From: an uncultured Porphyromonadaceae bacterium
GTDB lineage: Bacteria; Bacteroidota; Bacteroidia; Bacteroidales; Muribaculaceae
DNA: 64,000 nucleotides
NCBI GenBank assembly: GCA_947175545.1
Contig: CAMWNI010000001.1
Span: forward strand, 1-64,000
Direction: 5' to 3'
Shown: in pieces, positions 1 through 9,141 of the stretch
Layout: each line of letters starts with the position of its first letter
How positions within the stretch are numbered: the first letter of the stretch is position 1
Program-made: the position numbers and the translations under genes
The notes under the pieces: model-generated
What the model saw: the letters and a program-made list of their open reading frames with translations, nothing else
What the model was told of the DNA's origin: nothing
Databases searched by the model: none

Positions 1-54
1 CCCCGGACCCTCTGATTAACAGTCAGATGCTCTAACCGACTGAGCTACTGAAGC
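1..54 (-). tRNA. tRNA-Asn(GTT), 3' end cut by the window edge
   Basis: These 54 bases match bases 107-160 of the complete tRNA-Asn copy next to it: acceptor 5' strand, D arm, anticodon arm with GTT in the loop, variable loop and the start of the T arm. The rest of the T arm and the acceptor 3' strand lie outside the window. It is the second gene of a tandem pair read leftward. Confidence 0.93.
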
Positions 55-83
55 AATAATTAAAAAGGATAATTCATTGTTGT

Positions 84-160
84 TGGCGCTCCAGCAGGGA
101 CTTGAACCCCGGACCCTCTGATTAACAGTCAGATGCTCTAACCGACTGAGCTACTGAAGC
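84..160 (-). tRNA. tRNA-Asn(GTT), complete with encoded CCA
   Basis: Read on the minus strand this folds as a standard cloverleaf. The acceptor GCTTCAG pairs with CTGGAGC (one G-U). A D arm follows, then the anticodon stem TCTGA/TCAGA with loop CTGTTAA (anticodon GTT, asparagine) and a T arm containing GTTCAAG. The discriminator is G, followed by a genomically encoded CCA. A partial copy follows about 30 bases downstream, so the two are probably co-transcribed from the promoter at 180-211. Confidence 0.95.
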
Positions 161-179
161 AGTTTTCGTTTTTGCGCTG

Positions 180-211
180 CAAAGTTACGCCAAATCTTTC
201 AATTCTCCAAA
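180..211 (-). promoter_or_regulatory. Bacteroidetes-type promoter of the tRNA-Asn pair
   Basis: On the minus strand a -33 TTTG (complement of 208-211) and a -7 TAACTTTG (complement of 180-187) are separated by exactly 20 bp, matching the Bacteroidetes primary sigma consensus. The expected start lies about 15 bases before the mature tRNA 5' end. Confidence 0.75.
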
Positions 212-304
212 CTTTTCGCCAAAAACTTTCAAAAATTTCTTCATGTACTGTTACTCCGGACGTAGATTGGACGTTTTAGAATGAAATATCTTACATTTTT
301 TTTG

Positions 305-312
305 TATCTTTG
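305..312 (+). promoter_or_regulatory. -7 box of the hut operon promoter
   Basis: TATCTTTG fits TAnnTTTG and lies 32 bases before the ftcD start codon. No good -33 TTTG is present at the expected distance, which would fit a weak or activator-dependent promoter (inference). Confidence 0.5.
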
Positions 313-344
313 CAAGAAATAAATCAAAAACACCATTCCTCACC

Positions 345-2036
345 ATGAGAAAAAGACTTATAGAGTGTGTCCCCAACTTCAGCGAGGGTCGCGATAAAAC
401 TGTTATCAAAGCAATTACGGACGCAATTGAGAGCGTCGAAGGCGTTAAACTTCTTGATGTCGACCCCGGCGAGGCAACGAACCGCACGGTCGTCACCTTC
501 GTCGGCGAACCGGAACCGGTCATGGAGGCCGCATTCCGCTCGGTTCGCAAAGCCGCAGAACTTATCGACATGAGCAAGCACCACGGCGCGCATCCCCGAA
601 TGGGCGCCACGGACGTTCTTCCCCTCATCCCCGTTTCGGGCATCACGCTCGAAGAGTGTGCCGAACTGGCCCGCAGTCTTGGCCGACGCATTGCCGACGA
701 ACTTGAAATTCCGGTCTACGCATACGAAGCCTCAGCCCTGCGTCCCGGCCGAAAGAATCTGGCCGTTTGTCGCAGCGGCGAATATGAAGGTCTGGCAAAT
801 CGGCTTGGCCATGACGACGGTGCCGACTTCGGCGACCGGCCAATGGACGAAAAGATTGCGCGCACCGGAGCAACAGCCTGCGGGGCGCGCGATTTTCTGA
901 TTGCGGTGAACTTCAACCTAAACACAACCTCAACCCGACGCGCCAACGCCATTGCGTTCGACGTGCGCGAGAAAGGCCGCCCGAAGCGCGAAGGAGGCAA
1001 ACCGAACGGCAAGCCGCTGACCGACGAGAACGGCAAAACCATCATGATTCCCGGCACCCTGAAGGGAACGAAAGCCATCGGCTGGTTCATCGACGAGTAC
1101 GGCATTGCGCAGGTCAGCATGAACATAACCGACATGGCCCGCACACCGCTCCACGTAGCTTTTGACGAAGTCAGCCGCGCGGCCGCCGCCCGAGGCATCC
1201 GCGTCACCGGCACGGAGATTGTCGGTCTGGTTCCGAAGCGCGCAATCATTGACGCCGGAAAATACTTCCTCCACAAGCAACAGCGCTCAAGCGGCATCAG
1301 CGAGGCCGAAATCATACGTCTCGCAATCCGCTCCATGGGTCTTGACGAACTTACGCCATTCCGCCCCGAGGAGAAAATCATCGAAGAGATGATTGCACCG
1401 AAAGGAGAAAAAGCTCTGACGGACATGACCTGCCGCGAATTTGCCGACGAAACGGCAAGCGAATCGCCCGCCCCCGGCGGCGGCTCAATATCAGCCTATA
1501 TGGGTGCGCTGGCAGCCGCGCTTGGAACGATGGTTGCCAATCTGTCAGCCCACAAAGCGGGCTGGGACGACCGCTGGGAGGAATTCTCAGACTACGCCGA
1601 ACAGGGTCAGGCCCTGATGGGCGAGCTACTGGCTCTTGTCAATGAAGACACGGCAGCATTCAACCTCATCATGACAGCCCTCGGTCTGCCAAAAGGGACG
1701 GACGAGGAAAAACTGGCACGCGCCGAAGCCCTTGAAAAAGCAACGCTCTATGCAGCCGAGGTGCCGCTGCGCACAATGCGTGCGGCGCTGAAATCATTCC
1801 CGCTGCTGCGCGCTATGGCCGAGAAGGGCAATCCGGCCTCGGCGAGTGATGCCGGAGTCGGCGCCCTTGCCGCCCGCGCAGCCGTTATGGGCGCCGGACT
1901 GAACGTCCGCATCAATGCCGGAGGACTGGCCGACAAAGCCCTTGCCGCCGAACTTGTCAAGACAGCCAATGAACTCGCCGCAGAGGCGGGAGGTGCCGAG
2001 GCCGAAATACTTAAAATTGTTGAAGAAAAAATCTAA
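345..2036 (+). CDS. ftcD: Bifunctional glutamate formimidoyltransferase / formimidoyl-THF cyclodeaminase
   Basis: 563 aa. It catalyses the last steps of histidine breakdown: it transfers the formimino group of N-formimino-L-glutamate to tetrahydrofolate, releasing glutamate, then deaminates 5-formimino-THF to 5,10-methenyl-THF and ammonia. The N-terminal transferase domain (about 1-300) starts with CVPNFSEGRD and carries GAHPRMGATDVLP. The C-terminal cyclodeaminase domain (about 360-560) begins near TCREFADETASESPAPGGGS. Both halves are full length, as in the mammalian fusion and in other Bacteroidetes. It is cytoplasmic and is the first gene of a four-gene operon, 7 bases before hutU. Its presence replaces a HutG or HutF route. 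Confidence 0.95.
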   Translation: MRKRLIECVPNFSEGRDKTVIKAITDAIESVEGVKLLDVDPGEATNRTVVTFVGEPEPVMEAAFRSVRKAAELIDMSKHHGAHPRMGATDVLPLIPVSGITLEECAELARSLGRRIADELEIPVYAYEASALRPGRKNLAVCRSGEYEGLANRLGHDDGADFGDRPMDEKIARTGATACGARDFLIAVNFNLNTTSTRRANAIAFDVREKGRPKREGGKPNGKPLTDENGKTIMIPGTLKGTKAIGWFIDEYGIAQVSMNITDMARTPLHVAFDEVSRAAAARGIRVTGTEIVGLVPKRAIIDAGKYFLHKQQRSSGISEAEIIRLAIRSMGLDELTPFRPEEKIIEEMIAPKGEKALTDMTCREFADETASESPAPGGGSISAYMGALAAALGTMVANLSAHKAGWDDRWEEFSDYAEQGQALMGELLALVNEDTAAFNLIMTALGLPKGTDEEKLARAEALEKATLYAAEVPLRTMRAALKSFPLLRAMAEKGNPASASDAGVGALAARAAVMGAGLNVRINAGGLADKALAAELVKTANELAAEAGGAEAEILKIVEEKI

Positions 2037-2043
2037 CGACGCG

Positions 2044-4047
2044 ATGACTGATTTCAAAAAAGCGGTTGCCGAAGGAATTCCCGCAGAGATTCCCGCCGCG
2101 AAGCCTTACGACCAGACGGTCAACCATGCGCCCCGACGCAAAAAAATCCTGACTCCGGCTGAGGAACGTCTTGCACTGAAGAACGCCCTGCGTTACTTCC
2201 CGCCACAGCAACACGCCGCACTCGCTCCCGAGTTTCTGGATGAACTGCGCACCTATGGCCGCATCTACATGTACCGCTACCGTCCGGACTATGAAATGTA
2301 CGCCCGTCCAATCGAGATGTATCCGGCTCGAAGCCGTCAGGCCGCTGCCATCATGCTGATGATTCAGAACAACCTGGACCGCAGGGTTGCTCAGCACCCC
2401 CACGAACTGATAACCTACGGCGGCAACGGAGCCGTCTTCCAGAACTGGGCCCAGTATCGCCTCGCAATGAAGTATCTGAGCGAGATGACTGATGAGCAGA
2501 CCCTCGTAATGTACTCCGGTCACCCCCTCGGGCTTTTCCCCTCCCATAAGGACGCGCCCCGCGTAATCGTCACCAACGGCATGGTCATCCCCAACTATTC
2601 CAAGCCGGACGACTGGGAGCGGCTGAACGCGCTCGGCGTCTCGCAATATGGCCAGATGACCGCCGGCTCTTACATGTACATCGGACCGCAAGGCATTGTC
2701 CATGGCACGACAATCACTGTTCTAAACGCCGGACGGAAACGCCTCAAGGAAGGCGAACAATCGCTGAGCGGAATGTTATTCGTGACGGCCGGACTCGGCG
2801 GTATGAGCGGCGCGCAGCCGAAGGCCGGCAACATTGCCGGAGTGGTCAGCATCACAGCCGAGATTAACCCGAAAGCGGTCGAGACCCGCAAGTCGCAAGG
2901 ATGGGTCGACGAAGTCTACACTGATCTGGACACCCTGCTTGCCCGCGCAAACGAGGCCCGACAGCGGAAAGAAACCGTCTCACTTGCCTATCAGGGCAAC
3001 ATCGTGGACCTTTGGGAGCGGCTGGCAGCCGACGGAGTCAAAGTTGACCTCGGCTCGGACCAGACATCGCTCCATAATCCGTGGGCAGGGGGCTACTATC
3101 CCGTCGGCATCTCGTTTGAAGAATCAAAACGGATGATGGCTGAGAATCCCTCGGAATTCAAGGAGCGCGTACGGGAGTCGCTTCGCCGCCAGGTTGACGC
3201 AATCAACAGGCTGACCGCCGACGGAATGTACTTCTTTGACTACGGCAACGCCTTCCTGCTTGAAGCATCGCGCGCCGGAGCCGACATCATGAATCCCGAC
3301 GGCACGTTTCGCTATCCCTCTTACGTCCAGGACATCATGGGTCCCGGGTTTTTCGACTACGGATTTGGCCCATTCCGATGGGTCTGCACCTCCGGATCCG
3401 AAGCCGACCTCCAAAAGAGCGACGAAATCGCCGCACGAGTACTTGAGGAAATAATGGACTCGGCTCCGGATGAGATCAAAGGTCAGCTCGCCGACAACAT
3501 CCACTGGATTAAGGAAGCCGGACGGAACCGCCTTGTCGTCGGTTCTCAGGCAAGAATCCTCTATGCCGACGCCGAGGGCCGTACGAAAATAGCCCTTGCC
3601 TTCAACGAAGCAATCAGAAAGAACGAAATTTCAGCCCCGATAGTTCTCGGACGCGACCATCACGACGTCTCCGGTACGGATTCACCCTATCGCGAAACCT
3701 CCAACATTTATGACGGATCGCAGTTTACCGCTGACATGGCCGTTCATAACGTCATCGGCGACTCGTTCCGCGGCGCCACATGGGTCTCCATCCATAACGG
3801 CGGCGGAGTCGGCTGGGGCGAGGTCATCAACGGCGGCTTCGGCATGGTCATTGACGGTTCGGAGGATTCCGCGCGCCACATCCGCGAAATGCTCCTCTGG
3901 GACGTCAATAACGGAATTGCACGCCGTTCGTGGAGCCGCAACCAAGGCGCGATTTTCGCCATTAAGCGCGAAATGGAACGCACGCCCGGACTTCGGGTGA
4001 CCCTTCCGAACATTGCCGACGACAATTTATTAGATTCCATTCTCTAA
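2044..4047 (+). CDS. hutU: Urocanate hydratase (long form)
   Basis: 667 aa. It converts urocanate to 4-imidazolone-5-propionate using tightly bound NAD+. Recognisable family blocks are GQMTAGSYMYIGPQGIVHG, GLGGMSGAQPKAGNIAGV and DQTSLHNPWAGGYYPVG. It is about 110 aa longer than the usual proteobacterial enzyme and matches the long form of Bacteroidetes and animals. The reading frame is open back to 1915, but that stretch lies inside ftcD and reads as non-homologous sequence. The ATG at 2044 (protein start MTDFKKAV), 7 bases after the ftcD stop, is the natural start. Confidence 0.95.
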   Translation: MTDFKKAVAEGIPAEIPAAKPYDQTVNHAPRRKKILTPAEERLALKNALRYFPPQQHAALAPEFLDELRTYGRIYMYRYRPDYEMYARPIEMYPARSRQAAAIMLMIQNNLDRRVAQHPHELITYGGNGAVFQNWAQYRLAMKYLSEMTDEQTLVMYSGHPLGLFPSHKDAPRVIVTNGMVIPNYSKPDDWERLNALGVSQYGQMTAGSYMYIGPQGIVHGTTITVLNAGRKRLKEGEQSLSGMLFVTAGLGGMSGAQPKAGNIAGVVSITAEINPKAVETRKSQGWVDEVYTDLDTLLARANEARQRKETVSLAYQGNIVDLWERLAADGVKVDLGSDQTSLHNPWAGGYYPVGISFEESKRMMAENPSEFKERVRESLRRQVDAINRLTADGMYFFDYGNAFLLEASRAGADIMNPDGTFRYPSYVQDIMGPGFFDYGFGPFRWVCTSGSEADLQKSDEIAARVLEEIMDSAPDEIKGQLADNIHWIKEAGRNRLVVGSQARILYADAEGRTKIALAFNEAIRKNEISAPIVLGRDHHDVSGTDSPYRETSNIYDGSQFTADMAVHNVIGDSFRGATWVSIHNGGGVGWGEVINGGFGMVIDGSEDSARHIREMLLWDVNNGIARRSWSRNQGAIFAIKREMERTPGLRVTLPNIADDNLLDSIL

Positions 4048-4058
4048 AACCATTGATT

Positions 4059-5531
4059 ATGCACCATATATCAACCGACCGACTGACAATTGACCGTATC
4101 GGCGAAATCATCGCCTCCGGCTCCAAAATCGCCCTCAGCGACGAAGCCAAGGGCCTGATTAAGAACTGCCGCGAGTATCTTGACCGAAAAATGGAGACGC
4201 AGGAAAGCCCGATCTACGGCGTGACAACCGGCTTCGGCTCGCTCTGCAACATCTCCATCGGCAAGGACGACCTATCGGCTCTCCAACGCAACCTGATGAT
4301 GAGCCACGCCTGCGGCACCGGCGACGAAGTCCGCCCGGAAATTGTCAAAATAATGCTTCTCAACAAAATCCAGTCGCTCTCCTATGGCAATTCCGGCGTC
4401 CAGCTTGAAACAGTCGAGCGACTTGTCGACATGTTTAACGACGACATCCTGCCGGTTGTATACCAGCAGGGGTCGCTCGGTGCCAGCGGCGACCTCTCGC
4501 CCCTGGCCCATCTATGCCTGCCGCTTCTCGGACTCGGAGAGGTTAACTATCGCGGCGAACGCCTCAGCGGCGAAGAACTGCTCAAGCGCAAGGGCTGGCA
4601 ACCTGTCGCTCTCCGGAGCAAGGAGGGGCTGGCCCTGCTGAACGGCACGCAGTTCATGAGCGCACACACCGTATGGGCGCTGCTGAAGGCAAAACGCCTC
4701 AACGAACTGGCCGACAAAATCGGCGCGCTGAGCCTCGACGCCTTCGACGGACGCATCGAACCCTTCGGCGATGAAGTGAACCTCGTGCGCCGCCATCGCG
4801 GGCAAATCGAAACTGCGCGAGCCGTGCGCGCATGGCTCGACGGTTCGGAAATCATTGTCCGCCAAAAGGCGCATGTCCAGGACCCCTACTCGTTCCGCTG
4901 CATGCCGCAGGTTCACGGAGCCGCCAAAGATGCCCTGACCTTCGTCTGGCAGGTAATCGAAAATGAAGTCAACTCGCCGACCGACAACCCGACGATTTTC
5001 CCCGAAGAGGACCTTATTGTCTCCGCAGGCAATTTCCACGGCGAACCGATAGCCATTCCGATGGACTATCTGGCCATAGCATTGTCCGAACTCGGCTCAA
5101 TCAGCGAGCGACGAATCTATCAGCTGATTTCAGGCTCACGCGGCCTGCCGTCATTCCTCGTTGCCCACCCCGGACTGAACAGCGGATTCATGATTCCGCA
5201 GTACACGGCGGCATCCATCGTCAGCCAGAGCAAAGGCCTCTGCTGGCCCGCAAGCTGCGACTCCATTCCTTCGTCACAGGGCCAGGAAGACCACGTCAGC
5301 ATGGGGTCGAACTCAGCCACCAAGCTCTGTCGCATAGCCGACAACACAGAGCGCATTCTTGCAATCGAGCTTTTCAATGCCGCTCAGGCCCTTGAATTCC
5401 GCCGTCCGCTGAAAACCTCAACGGTTCTTGAAAAATGGGTGGCAGACTATCGGAAATCGGTGCCTTTCGTCGAAAACGATACGATTATGGCTCCCAATAT
5501 CGCTAAATCAATCGAGTTCATCGGCCAATGA
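4059..5531 (+). CDS. hutH: Histidine ammonia-lyase
   Basis: 490 aa. It deaminates L-histidine to trans-urocanate, the entry step of the pathway. The Ala142-Ser143-Gly144 triad within GASGDLSPLAH forms the MIO electrophile by self-cyclisation. The active-site region SSQGQEDHVSMG is also present. A TTG two codons upstream (4053) is in frame, but the ATG at 4059 gives the expected start MHHIS. It is a cytoplasmic homotetramer by family, and it overlaps hutI by 4 bases (ATGA), so the two are translationally coupled. Confidence 0.96.
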   Translation: MHHISTDRLTIDRIGEIIASGSKIALSDEAKGLIKNCREYLDRKMETQESPIYGVTTGFGSLCNISIGKDDLSALQRNLMMSHACGTGDEVRPEIVKIMLLNKIQSLSYGNSGVQLETVERLVDMFNDDILPVVYQQGSLGASGDLSPLAHLCLPLLGLGEVNYRGERLSGEELLKRKGWQPVALRSKEGLALLNGTQFMSAHTVWALLKAKRLNELADKIGALSLDAFDGRIEPFGDEVNLVRRHRGQIETARAVRAWLDGSEIIVRQKAHVQDPYSFRCMPQVHGAAKDALTFVWQVIENEVNSPTDNPTIFPEEDLIVSAGNFHGEPIAIPMDYLAIALSELGSISERRIYQLISGSRGLPSFLVAHPGLNSGFMIPQYTAASIVSQSKGLCWPASCDSIPSSQGQEDHVSMGSNSATKLCRIADNTERILAIELFNAAQALEFRRPLKTSTVLEKWVADYRKSVPFVENDTIMAPNIAKSIEFIGQ

Positions 5532-6745
5532 TTGTCACGAACATCGGCCGGCTTGTCGGGATAGACCAGCCGGCCCGCCGGCGCGGCCATGAAATGGACA
5601 TCCTTCCAGGTCTCGATAATGCCTGGCTGAAAGTCGAAAACGGTCTTGTTGCCGACTATGGGCCAATGGACACCCTGCCCGACGTCGGCATGGAAGAAAC
5701 CGTCAACGCCCGTGGAGGCTACATTCTACCCTCATTCTGCGACTCGCACACGCATATTGTCTACGCAGGCACGCGCGACGGCGAGTTCCTTGACAAGATT
5801 CACGGACTGAGCTACGAGGAAATCGCCCGCCGCGGCGGCGGAATCCTCAACTCGGCCGATCGCCTCCATCTGACCTCGGAAGAGGAACTCTTCGAACAGT
5901 CAATGCAACGCGTCCGCGAAATTATCGGCTTCGGCACCGGCTCCGTAGAAATCAAGAGCGGCTACGGACTGACTCTGGCCGACGAACTAAAAATGCTCCG
6001 CGTCATCGCACGCATTGCCGAATCAACGCCGCTGCGCGTTGTCGCGACCTTCCTTGGCGCTCACGCCGTGGGCCGGGCATATGGCAGCGACATTGACGGC
6101 TATGTAGCCCACGTTTGCCGCGACATGATTCCGGCAGTTGCCGCCGAAGGTCTCGCGCAGTACGTCGACGTTTTCTGCGACCGCGGATTCTTTACTCCGG
6201 ACCATACGGAACAAATTCTGGAGTGTGGTGCGCGTCACGGCCTCCGCGGCAAGATTCACGCCAACGAACTTGCCGTCAGCGGCGGAGTCGAAGTCGGGGT
6301 GAAGCATGCAGCCCTGTCCGTTGACCATCTGGAGCGCGCCGAAGAACCGCAGCTCAGACTCCTCGGACAGAGCGAGACCGTCGCCACAATGCTCCCCGGA
6401 GCCTCCTTCTTCCTTGGTATGCCTTATGGCGACGCACGCGCTGCGATTGACGCCGGAGCAACCGTCGCTCTCGCCTCGGACTATAATCCGGGGTCGTCCC
6501 CCTCGGGCAACATGAGGTTCGTGGCCTCGCTGGGTGCAGTCAAAATGAAGCTGACACCGGAACAGGCCCTCAACGCCACAACCCTGAACGGCGCAGTCGC
6601 GATGGGTCTCGACTCCGGCACACTCAACCGTGGCAAACGAGCCGACTTCATTCTGACAGAACCGATGCCATCGCTGACATATCTGCTCTATGCCTACCAG
6701 ACACCATTGATTCGGCAAGTATTTCTTAACGGAAAAGCTCAGTAA
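5528..6745 (+). CDS. hutI: Imidazolonepropionase
   Basis: 405 aa amidohydrolase-superfamily enzyme that opens the ring of imidazolone-5-propionate to give N-formimino-L-glutamate, the substrate of the ftcD product. The metal-binding pair is His74-Thr-His76 in DSHTHIVYAGTRD. Further metal and substrate residues lie around GKIHANEL, SVDHLE and ASDYNPGSSP. It is the last gene of the operon and is followed within a few bases by a strong terminator. No hut regulator or histidine permease lies next to the operon. Confidence 0.95.
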   Translation: MIVTNIGRLVGIDQPARRRGHEMDILPGLDNAWLKVENGLVADYGPMDTLPDVGMEETVNARGGYILPSFCDSHTHIVYAGTRDGEFLDKIHGLSYEEIARRGGGILNSADRLHLTSEEELFEQSMQRVREIIGFGTGSVEIKSGYGLTLADELKMLRVIARIAESTPLRVVATFLGAHAVGRAYGSDIDGYVAHVCRDMIPAVAAEGLAQYVDVFCDRGFFTPDHTEQILECGARHGLRGKIHANELAVSGGVEVGVKHAALSVDHLERAEEPQLRLLGQSETVATMLPGASFFLGMPYGDARAAIDAGATVALASDYNPGSSPSGNMRFVASLGAVKMKLTPEQALNATTLNGAVAMGLDSGTLNRGKRADFILTEPMPSLTYLLYAYQTPLIRQVFLNGKAQ

Positions 6746-6747
6746 AA

Positions 6748-6789
6748 TAAAAAAAACATGGATACGTTTCTCGCATCCATGTTTTTTTA
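6748..6789. terminator. Bidirectional terminator between hutI and the M48 protease gene
   Basis: An 11-bp hairpin (arms ACATGGATACG and CGCATCCATGT, one A-C mismatch, loop tttct) is flanked by an A-run on the left and a T-run on the right. It can stop both the plus-strand hut operon and the converging minus-strand gene. Confidence 0.8.
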
Positions 6790-6807
6790 TTATGTTCCGA
6801 TTACTTT

Positions 6808-7578
6808 TTATTTCAGGTAGCCATCCTTTTTGCAACGCTCGGTCATGCGTTTGATGCGCTCGGCCGTGTCAGGATGAGAGGAAAACATCTTGTCAACATA
6901 GCTTGACTTATGGTCTCCTTCAAGAGCCTGCATCTTTTCGAAGGCACGAACCATTCCATAAGGGTTCTTTCCATTCGACTTGAGGAAATCATAGCCGCAG
7001 TCGTCAGCCTCCTTTTCTTGCTTCTGCGAGTACTTTGCCCCGGCAAGCGATTCGCCAAGCAGACCAAGCTGAGAGTCCGTCAGGGCGGCTGCCTTGCCGC
7101 CGGTTGAAGCAATCGCATCCTTCAGCGCACCGGTCAGCAGAGTCTGGCGGAAGCCCTTTTTCGAGTGATGTTTGGCAACATGACCGATTTCATGGCCGAT
7201 GATTCCTAGCAGCTCTTCATCGTCCATAATATCCATAAGCGACGAAAAAACTCTTACCGAACCGTCAGGACAAGCAAACGCGTTGATGTCGATAACCTCA
7301 TAGACCTTGAAGTTCAAGGGAATGCCATCGGCCGATTTGAGGCCCTCCGTCAGACGGTTAAGGCGTTTGGTGTACTCACTGTCAGGGTCAGAGACCTTAT
7401 TGTGTGTATCCATCCAGTCGATTGACTCCTTGGCATAGGCAGCCATCTGCTCGTCAGTCAAAGTCATTGCCTGAACGCCTTTGGATGCTGCATTGATAGC
7501 TTTGCCGAGATTAAACTGCGCGTTGGCCGCTCCGGCACACGCAACCGCCATTACAGCGGCAAGAAACAGCTTTTTCAT
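6808..7578 (-). CDS. Secreted M48-family metalloprotease
   Basis: 256 aa. A signal peptide (about 1-20, cleavage after ANA) sends it to the periplasm. The zinc motif HEIGH is at residues 129-133, followed by VAKHHS. A downstream EKEADDCGYDFL block, typical of the M48 (BepA/LoiP-like) family, supplies the third zinc ligand. By family it would degrade misfolded envelope proteins or help outer-membrane quality control. It is monocistronic, with a shared terminator downstream and the terminator of the previous minus-strand gene just upstream. Confidence 0.88.
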   Translation of the reverse strand: MKKLFLAAVMAVACAGAANAQFNLGKAINAASKGVQAMTLTDEQMAAYAKESIDWMDTHNKVSDPDSEYTKRLNRLTEGLKSADGIPLNFKVYEVIDINAFACPDGSVRVFSSLMDIMDDEELLGIIGHEIGHVAKHHSKKGFRQTLLTGALKDAIASTGGKAAALTDSQLGLLGESLAGAKYSQKQEKEADDCGYDFLKSNGKNPYGMVRAFEKMQALEGDHKSSYVDKMFSSHPDTAERIKRMTERCKKDGYLK

Positions 7579-7602
7579 TTTTGTCTATCAGTTTTCTGTC
7601 AA

Positions 7603-7641
7603 ATAAAAGGGGAGCTTCCGCCAAAACAAGGCGAAAGCTCC
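7603..7641 (-). terminator. Terminator of the Ig-like secreted protein gene
   Basis: A 12-bp hairpin with one mismatch (7611-7622 against 7630-7641) reads on the minus strand into a short U-rich tract. It lies directly after the stop of the gene ending at 7659. Confidence 0.7.
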
Positions 7642-7658
7642 GTAAAAAAGATTCGGAT

Positions 7659-9026
7659 TTAGAAACGAACAACCTTGCCGCCAACGATGTAGAGACCGCG
7701 AACGGGGGCAGCGACGCGGCGACCCTGAAGGTCATAGATAGCGCCATTGGCTGCCGCTGCGTTGATTTCGCTGATGCTGTCTTCGTCGTCAACTTCACCA
7801 ACGATGTTGATGTTCTTGATTTCCCAGGTTCCGGCAACATTTTCCGTAGAGATGTACTTGAAGCCGAAGTCAACCTTCTTGCCGCATTGTGCAGTCAGGT
7901 CAACGGGAGCGTTGTTGTAGAAGTTCCAGGAGAAGGCTTCGGGAGCGGTCGGTTCGCCGATTTCGGTCCATTCGGCAGCACCTGCTTCGCGAACAACGAG
8001 TTTGCAGTAGTCAACAATGGCGTCAACATCAATGAGGTCGTTGCCGTTCTTGTACTGGTTGAGAGCCTGCGAGAAAGTCAGCGTTGCGCTCTTGTAGCCG
8101 GTCAGGTCAACAGACGCGAAAGCAACAGCCTCGGCTGCGTGCTGGGTAGCAGCGTCATCGCCTTCAAGTTTAACGTAAGCAGAAGCCTTCAGGCCATACT
8201 TGCTGTCAAGCTGCCAAACATTAAATTCGGCCGGGTTCTCAAAGCTGAAATTCTCACCCATCTCAGAGGTGAAGATAGCGCCGGCAACCTTAGCGGGGCG
8301 TACGGTCAGGAGGTAAGAAGCCGAACCTGCGCGGAAGTCATCGTTTGCTTCAGCCTTGGCAGTGATGCGGGCAGTGCCTTCGCCAACGAGGGTAACGGCG
8401 CCGGTTGCAGCGTCAACGGTAGCAACGGTTTCCTTGTCGCTCGAGTAGGTCACGACAGCGGTGGTAGCCTTTGAGAGAGTCGGAGCGGTGAATTCTTCGC
8501 CGAGATAAGCGATTACGCTCTCTTCTGAGAAAGCGAGTCCGGCGTTCTCGCGGTTGTCGGCAGCGCCACCTTCATAAGTGATGGTGATGGTCTTGATCTG
8601 CACGGTACCGGTCTTGCCGTCGCGACCCTTGTTAACAAGTGCAATGCTCTCAGCCGAGCCTTCGAAAGTGCCGTCGTCATAGCCTTCGCCCTGAAGATAA
8701 CCGAAGCTGTTACCGGTAAACTTCATTGCAGTGATGACGCCGCCGTTGCAGCTGATGGTGATGCCGCTCTTGTTATTCACTCGGAAGGTCTGAACGCCGG
8801 CATCCGTTTTCCAAAAACGCACGCCTGAACCCTCGAGTTTGTTGGCGGTGATGGTGATTGCGCCGTCGCTGAACGACGCGCCGTCTTCCATGTAATACTT
8901 ATCGTTGGCAGAGCCGGCTACGGTCTCTCCGTAGTTATTGGTAGTGAAATCGAGAACGATTTCGTCGGCACTGGCAGTAGCAACGCATGCCAGCGCAGCA
9001 AAAGCAGAAAGTAAAAATTTTTTCAT
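7659..9026 (-). CDS. Secreted protein with bacterial Ig-like (Big_2) domain and C-terminal sorting-like tail
   Basis: 455 aa, function unknown. A signal peptide ends near ATASA (about residue 20). An N-terminal beta-rich domain (about 20-160) is followed by a Big_2-like domain (about 165-245, with VVTYSSDKETVATVD and GEGTARITAKA). A second beta-sandwich-like domain (about 250-410) follows. The last 35 residues contain AIYDLQGRRV and GLYIVGGK, the pattern of type-A sorting tails common on exported Bacteroidales proteins. No catalytic motif is visible. It is likely a surface or adhesive protein, with its own promoter and terminator. Confidence 0.75.
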   Translation of the reverse strand: MKKFLLSAFAALACVATASADEIVLDFTTNNYGETVAGSANDKYYMEDGASFSDGAITITANKLEGSGVRFWKTDAGVQTFRVNNKSGITISCNGGVITAMKFTGNSFGYLQGEGYDDGTFEGSAESIALVNKGRDGKTGTVQIKTITITYEGGAADNRENAGLAFSEESVIAYLGEEFTAPTLSKATTAVVTYSSDKETVATVDAATGAVTLVGEGTARITAKAEANDDFRAGSASYLLTVRPAKVAGAIFTSEMGENFSFENPAEFNVWQLDSKYGLKASAYVKLEGDDAATQHAAEAVAFASVDLTGYKSATLTFSQALNQYKNGNDLIDVDAIVDYCKLVVREAGAAEWTEIGEPTAPEAFSWNFYNNAPVDLTAQCGKKVDFGFKYISTENVAGTWEIKNINIVGEVDDEDSISEINAAAANGAIYDLQGRRVAAPVRGLYIVGGKVVRF

Positions 9027-9072
9027 AAAAAACCTGTTTTGATTAAATTTTATTATGGTTATATTACGACTG

Positions 9073-9080
9073 CAAAGTTA
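9073..9080 (-). promoter_or_regulatory. -7 box for the Ig-like protein gene
   Basis: TAACTTTG on the minus strand lies 46 bases before the start codon. TTG is found at the -33 position (complement near 9101-9104). Confidence 0.5.
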
Positions 9081-9141
9081 GTTCAAATTTTCCATCCGCG
9101 CAACCCCTTGTCCGCGTAATGGCAGCCAATCTGTTTGACAA

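Noticed and set aside
1-160. Direct repeat at the window start as a CRISPR or insertion remnant
   Set aside because: The two copies are tandem tRNA-Asn genes with full cloverleaf features, not spacer-repeat units or IS ends.
1915-2043. Upstream extension of hutU by 43 codons
   Set aside because: It overlaps the end of ftcD in another frame, the extra residues look like frame-shadow sequence, and a good ATG follows ftcD by 7 bases.
7581-8474. 297-codon plus-strand open frame opposite the Ig-like protein gene
   Set aside because: It runs through the terminator hairpin and mirrors the real gene, which has a signal peptide, domains and sorting tail.
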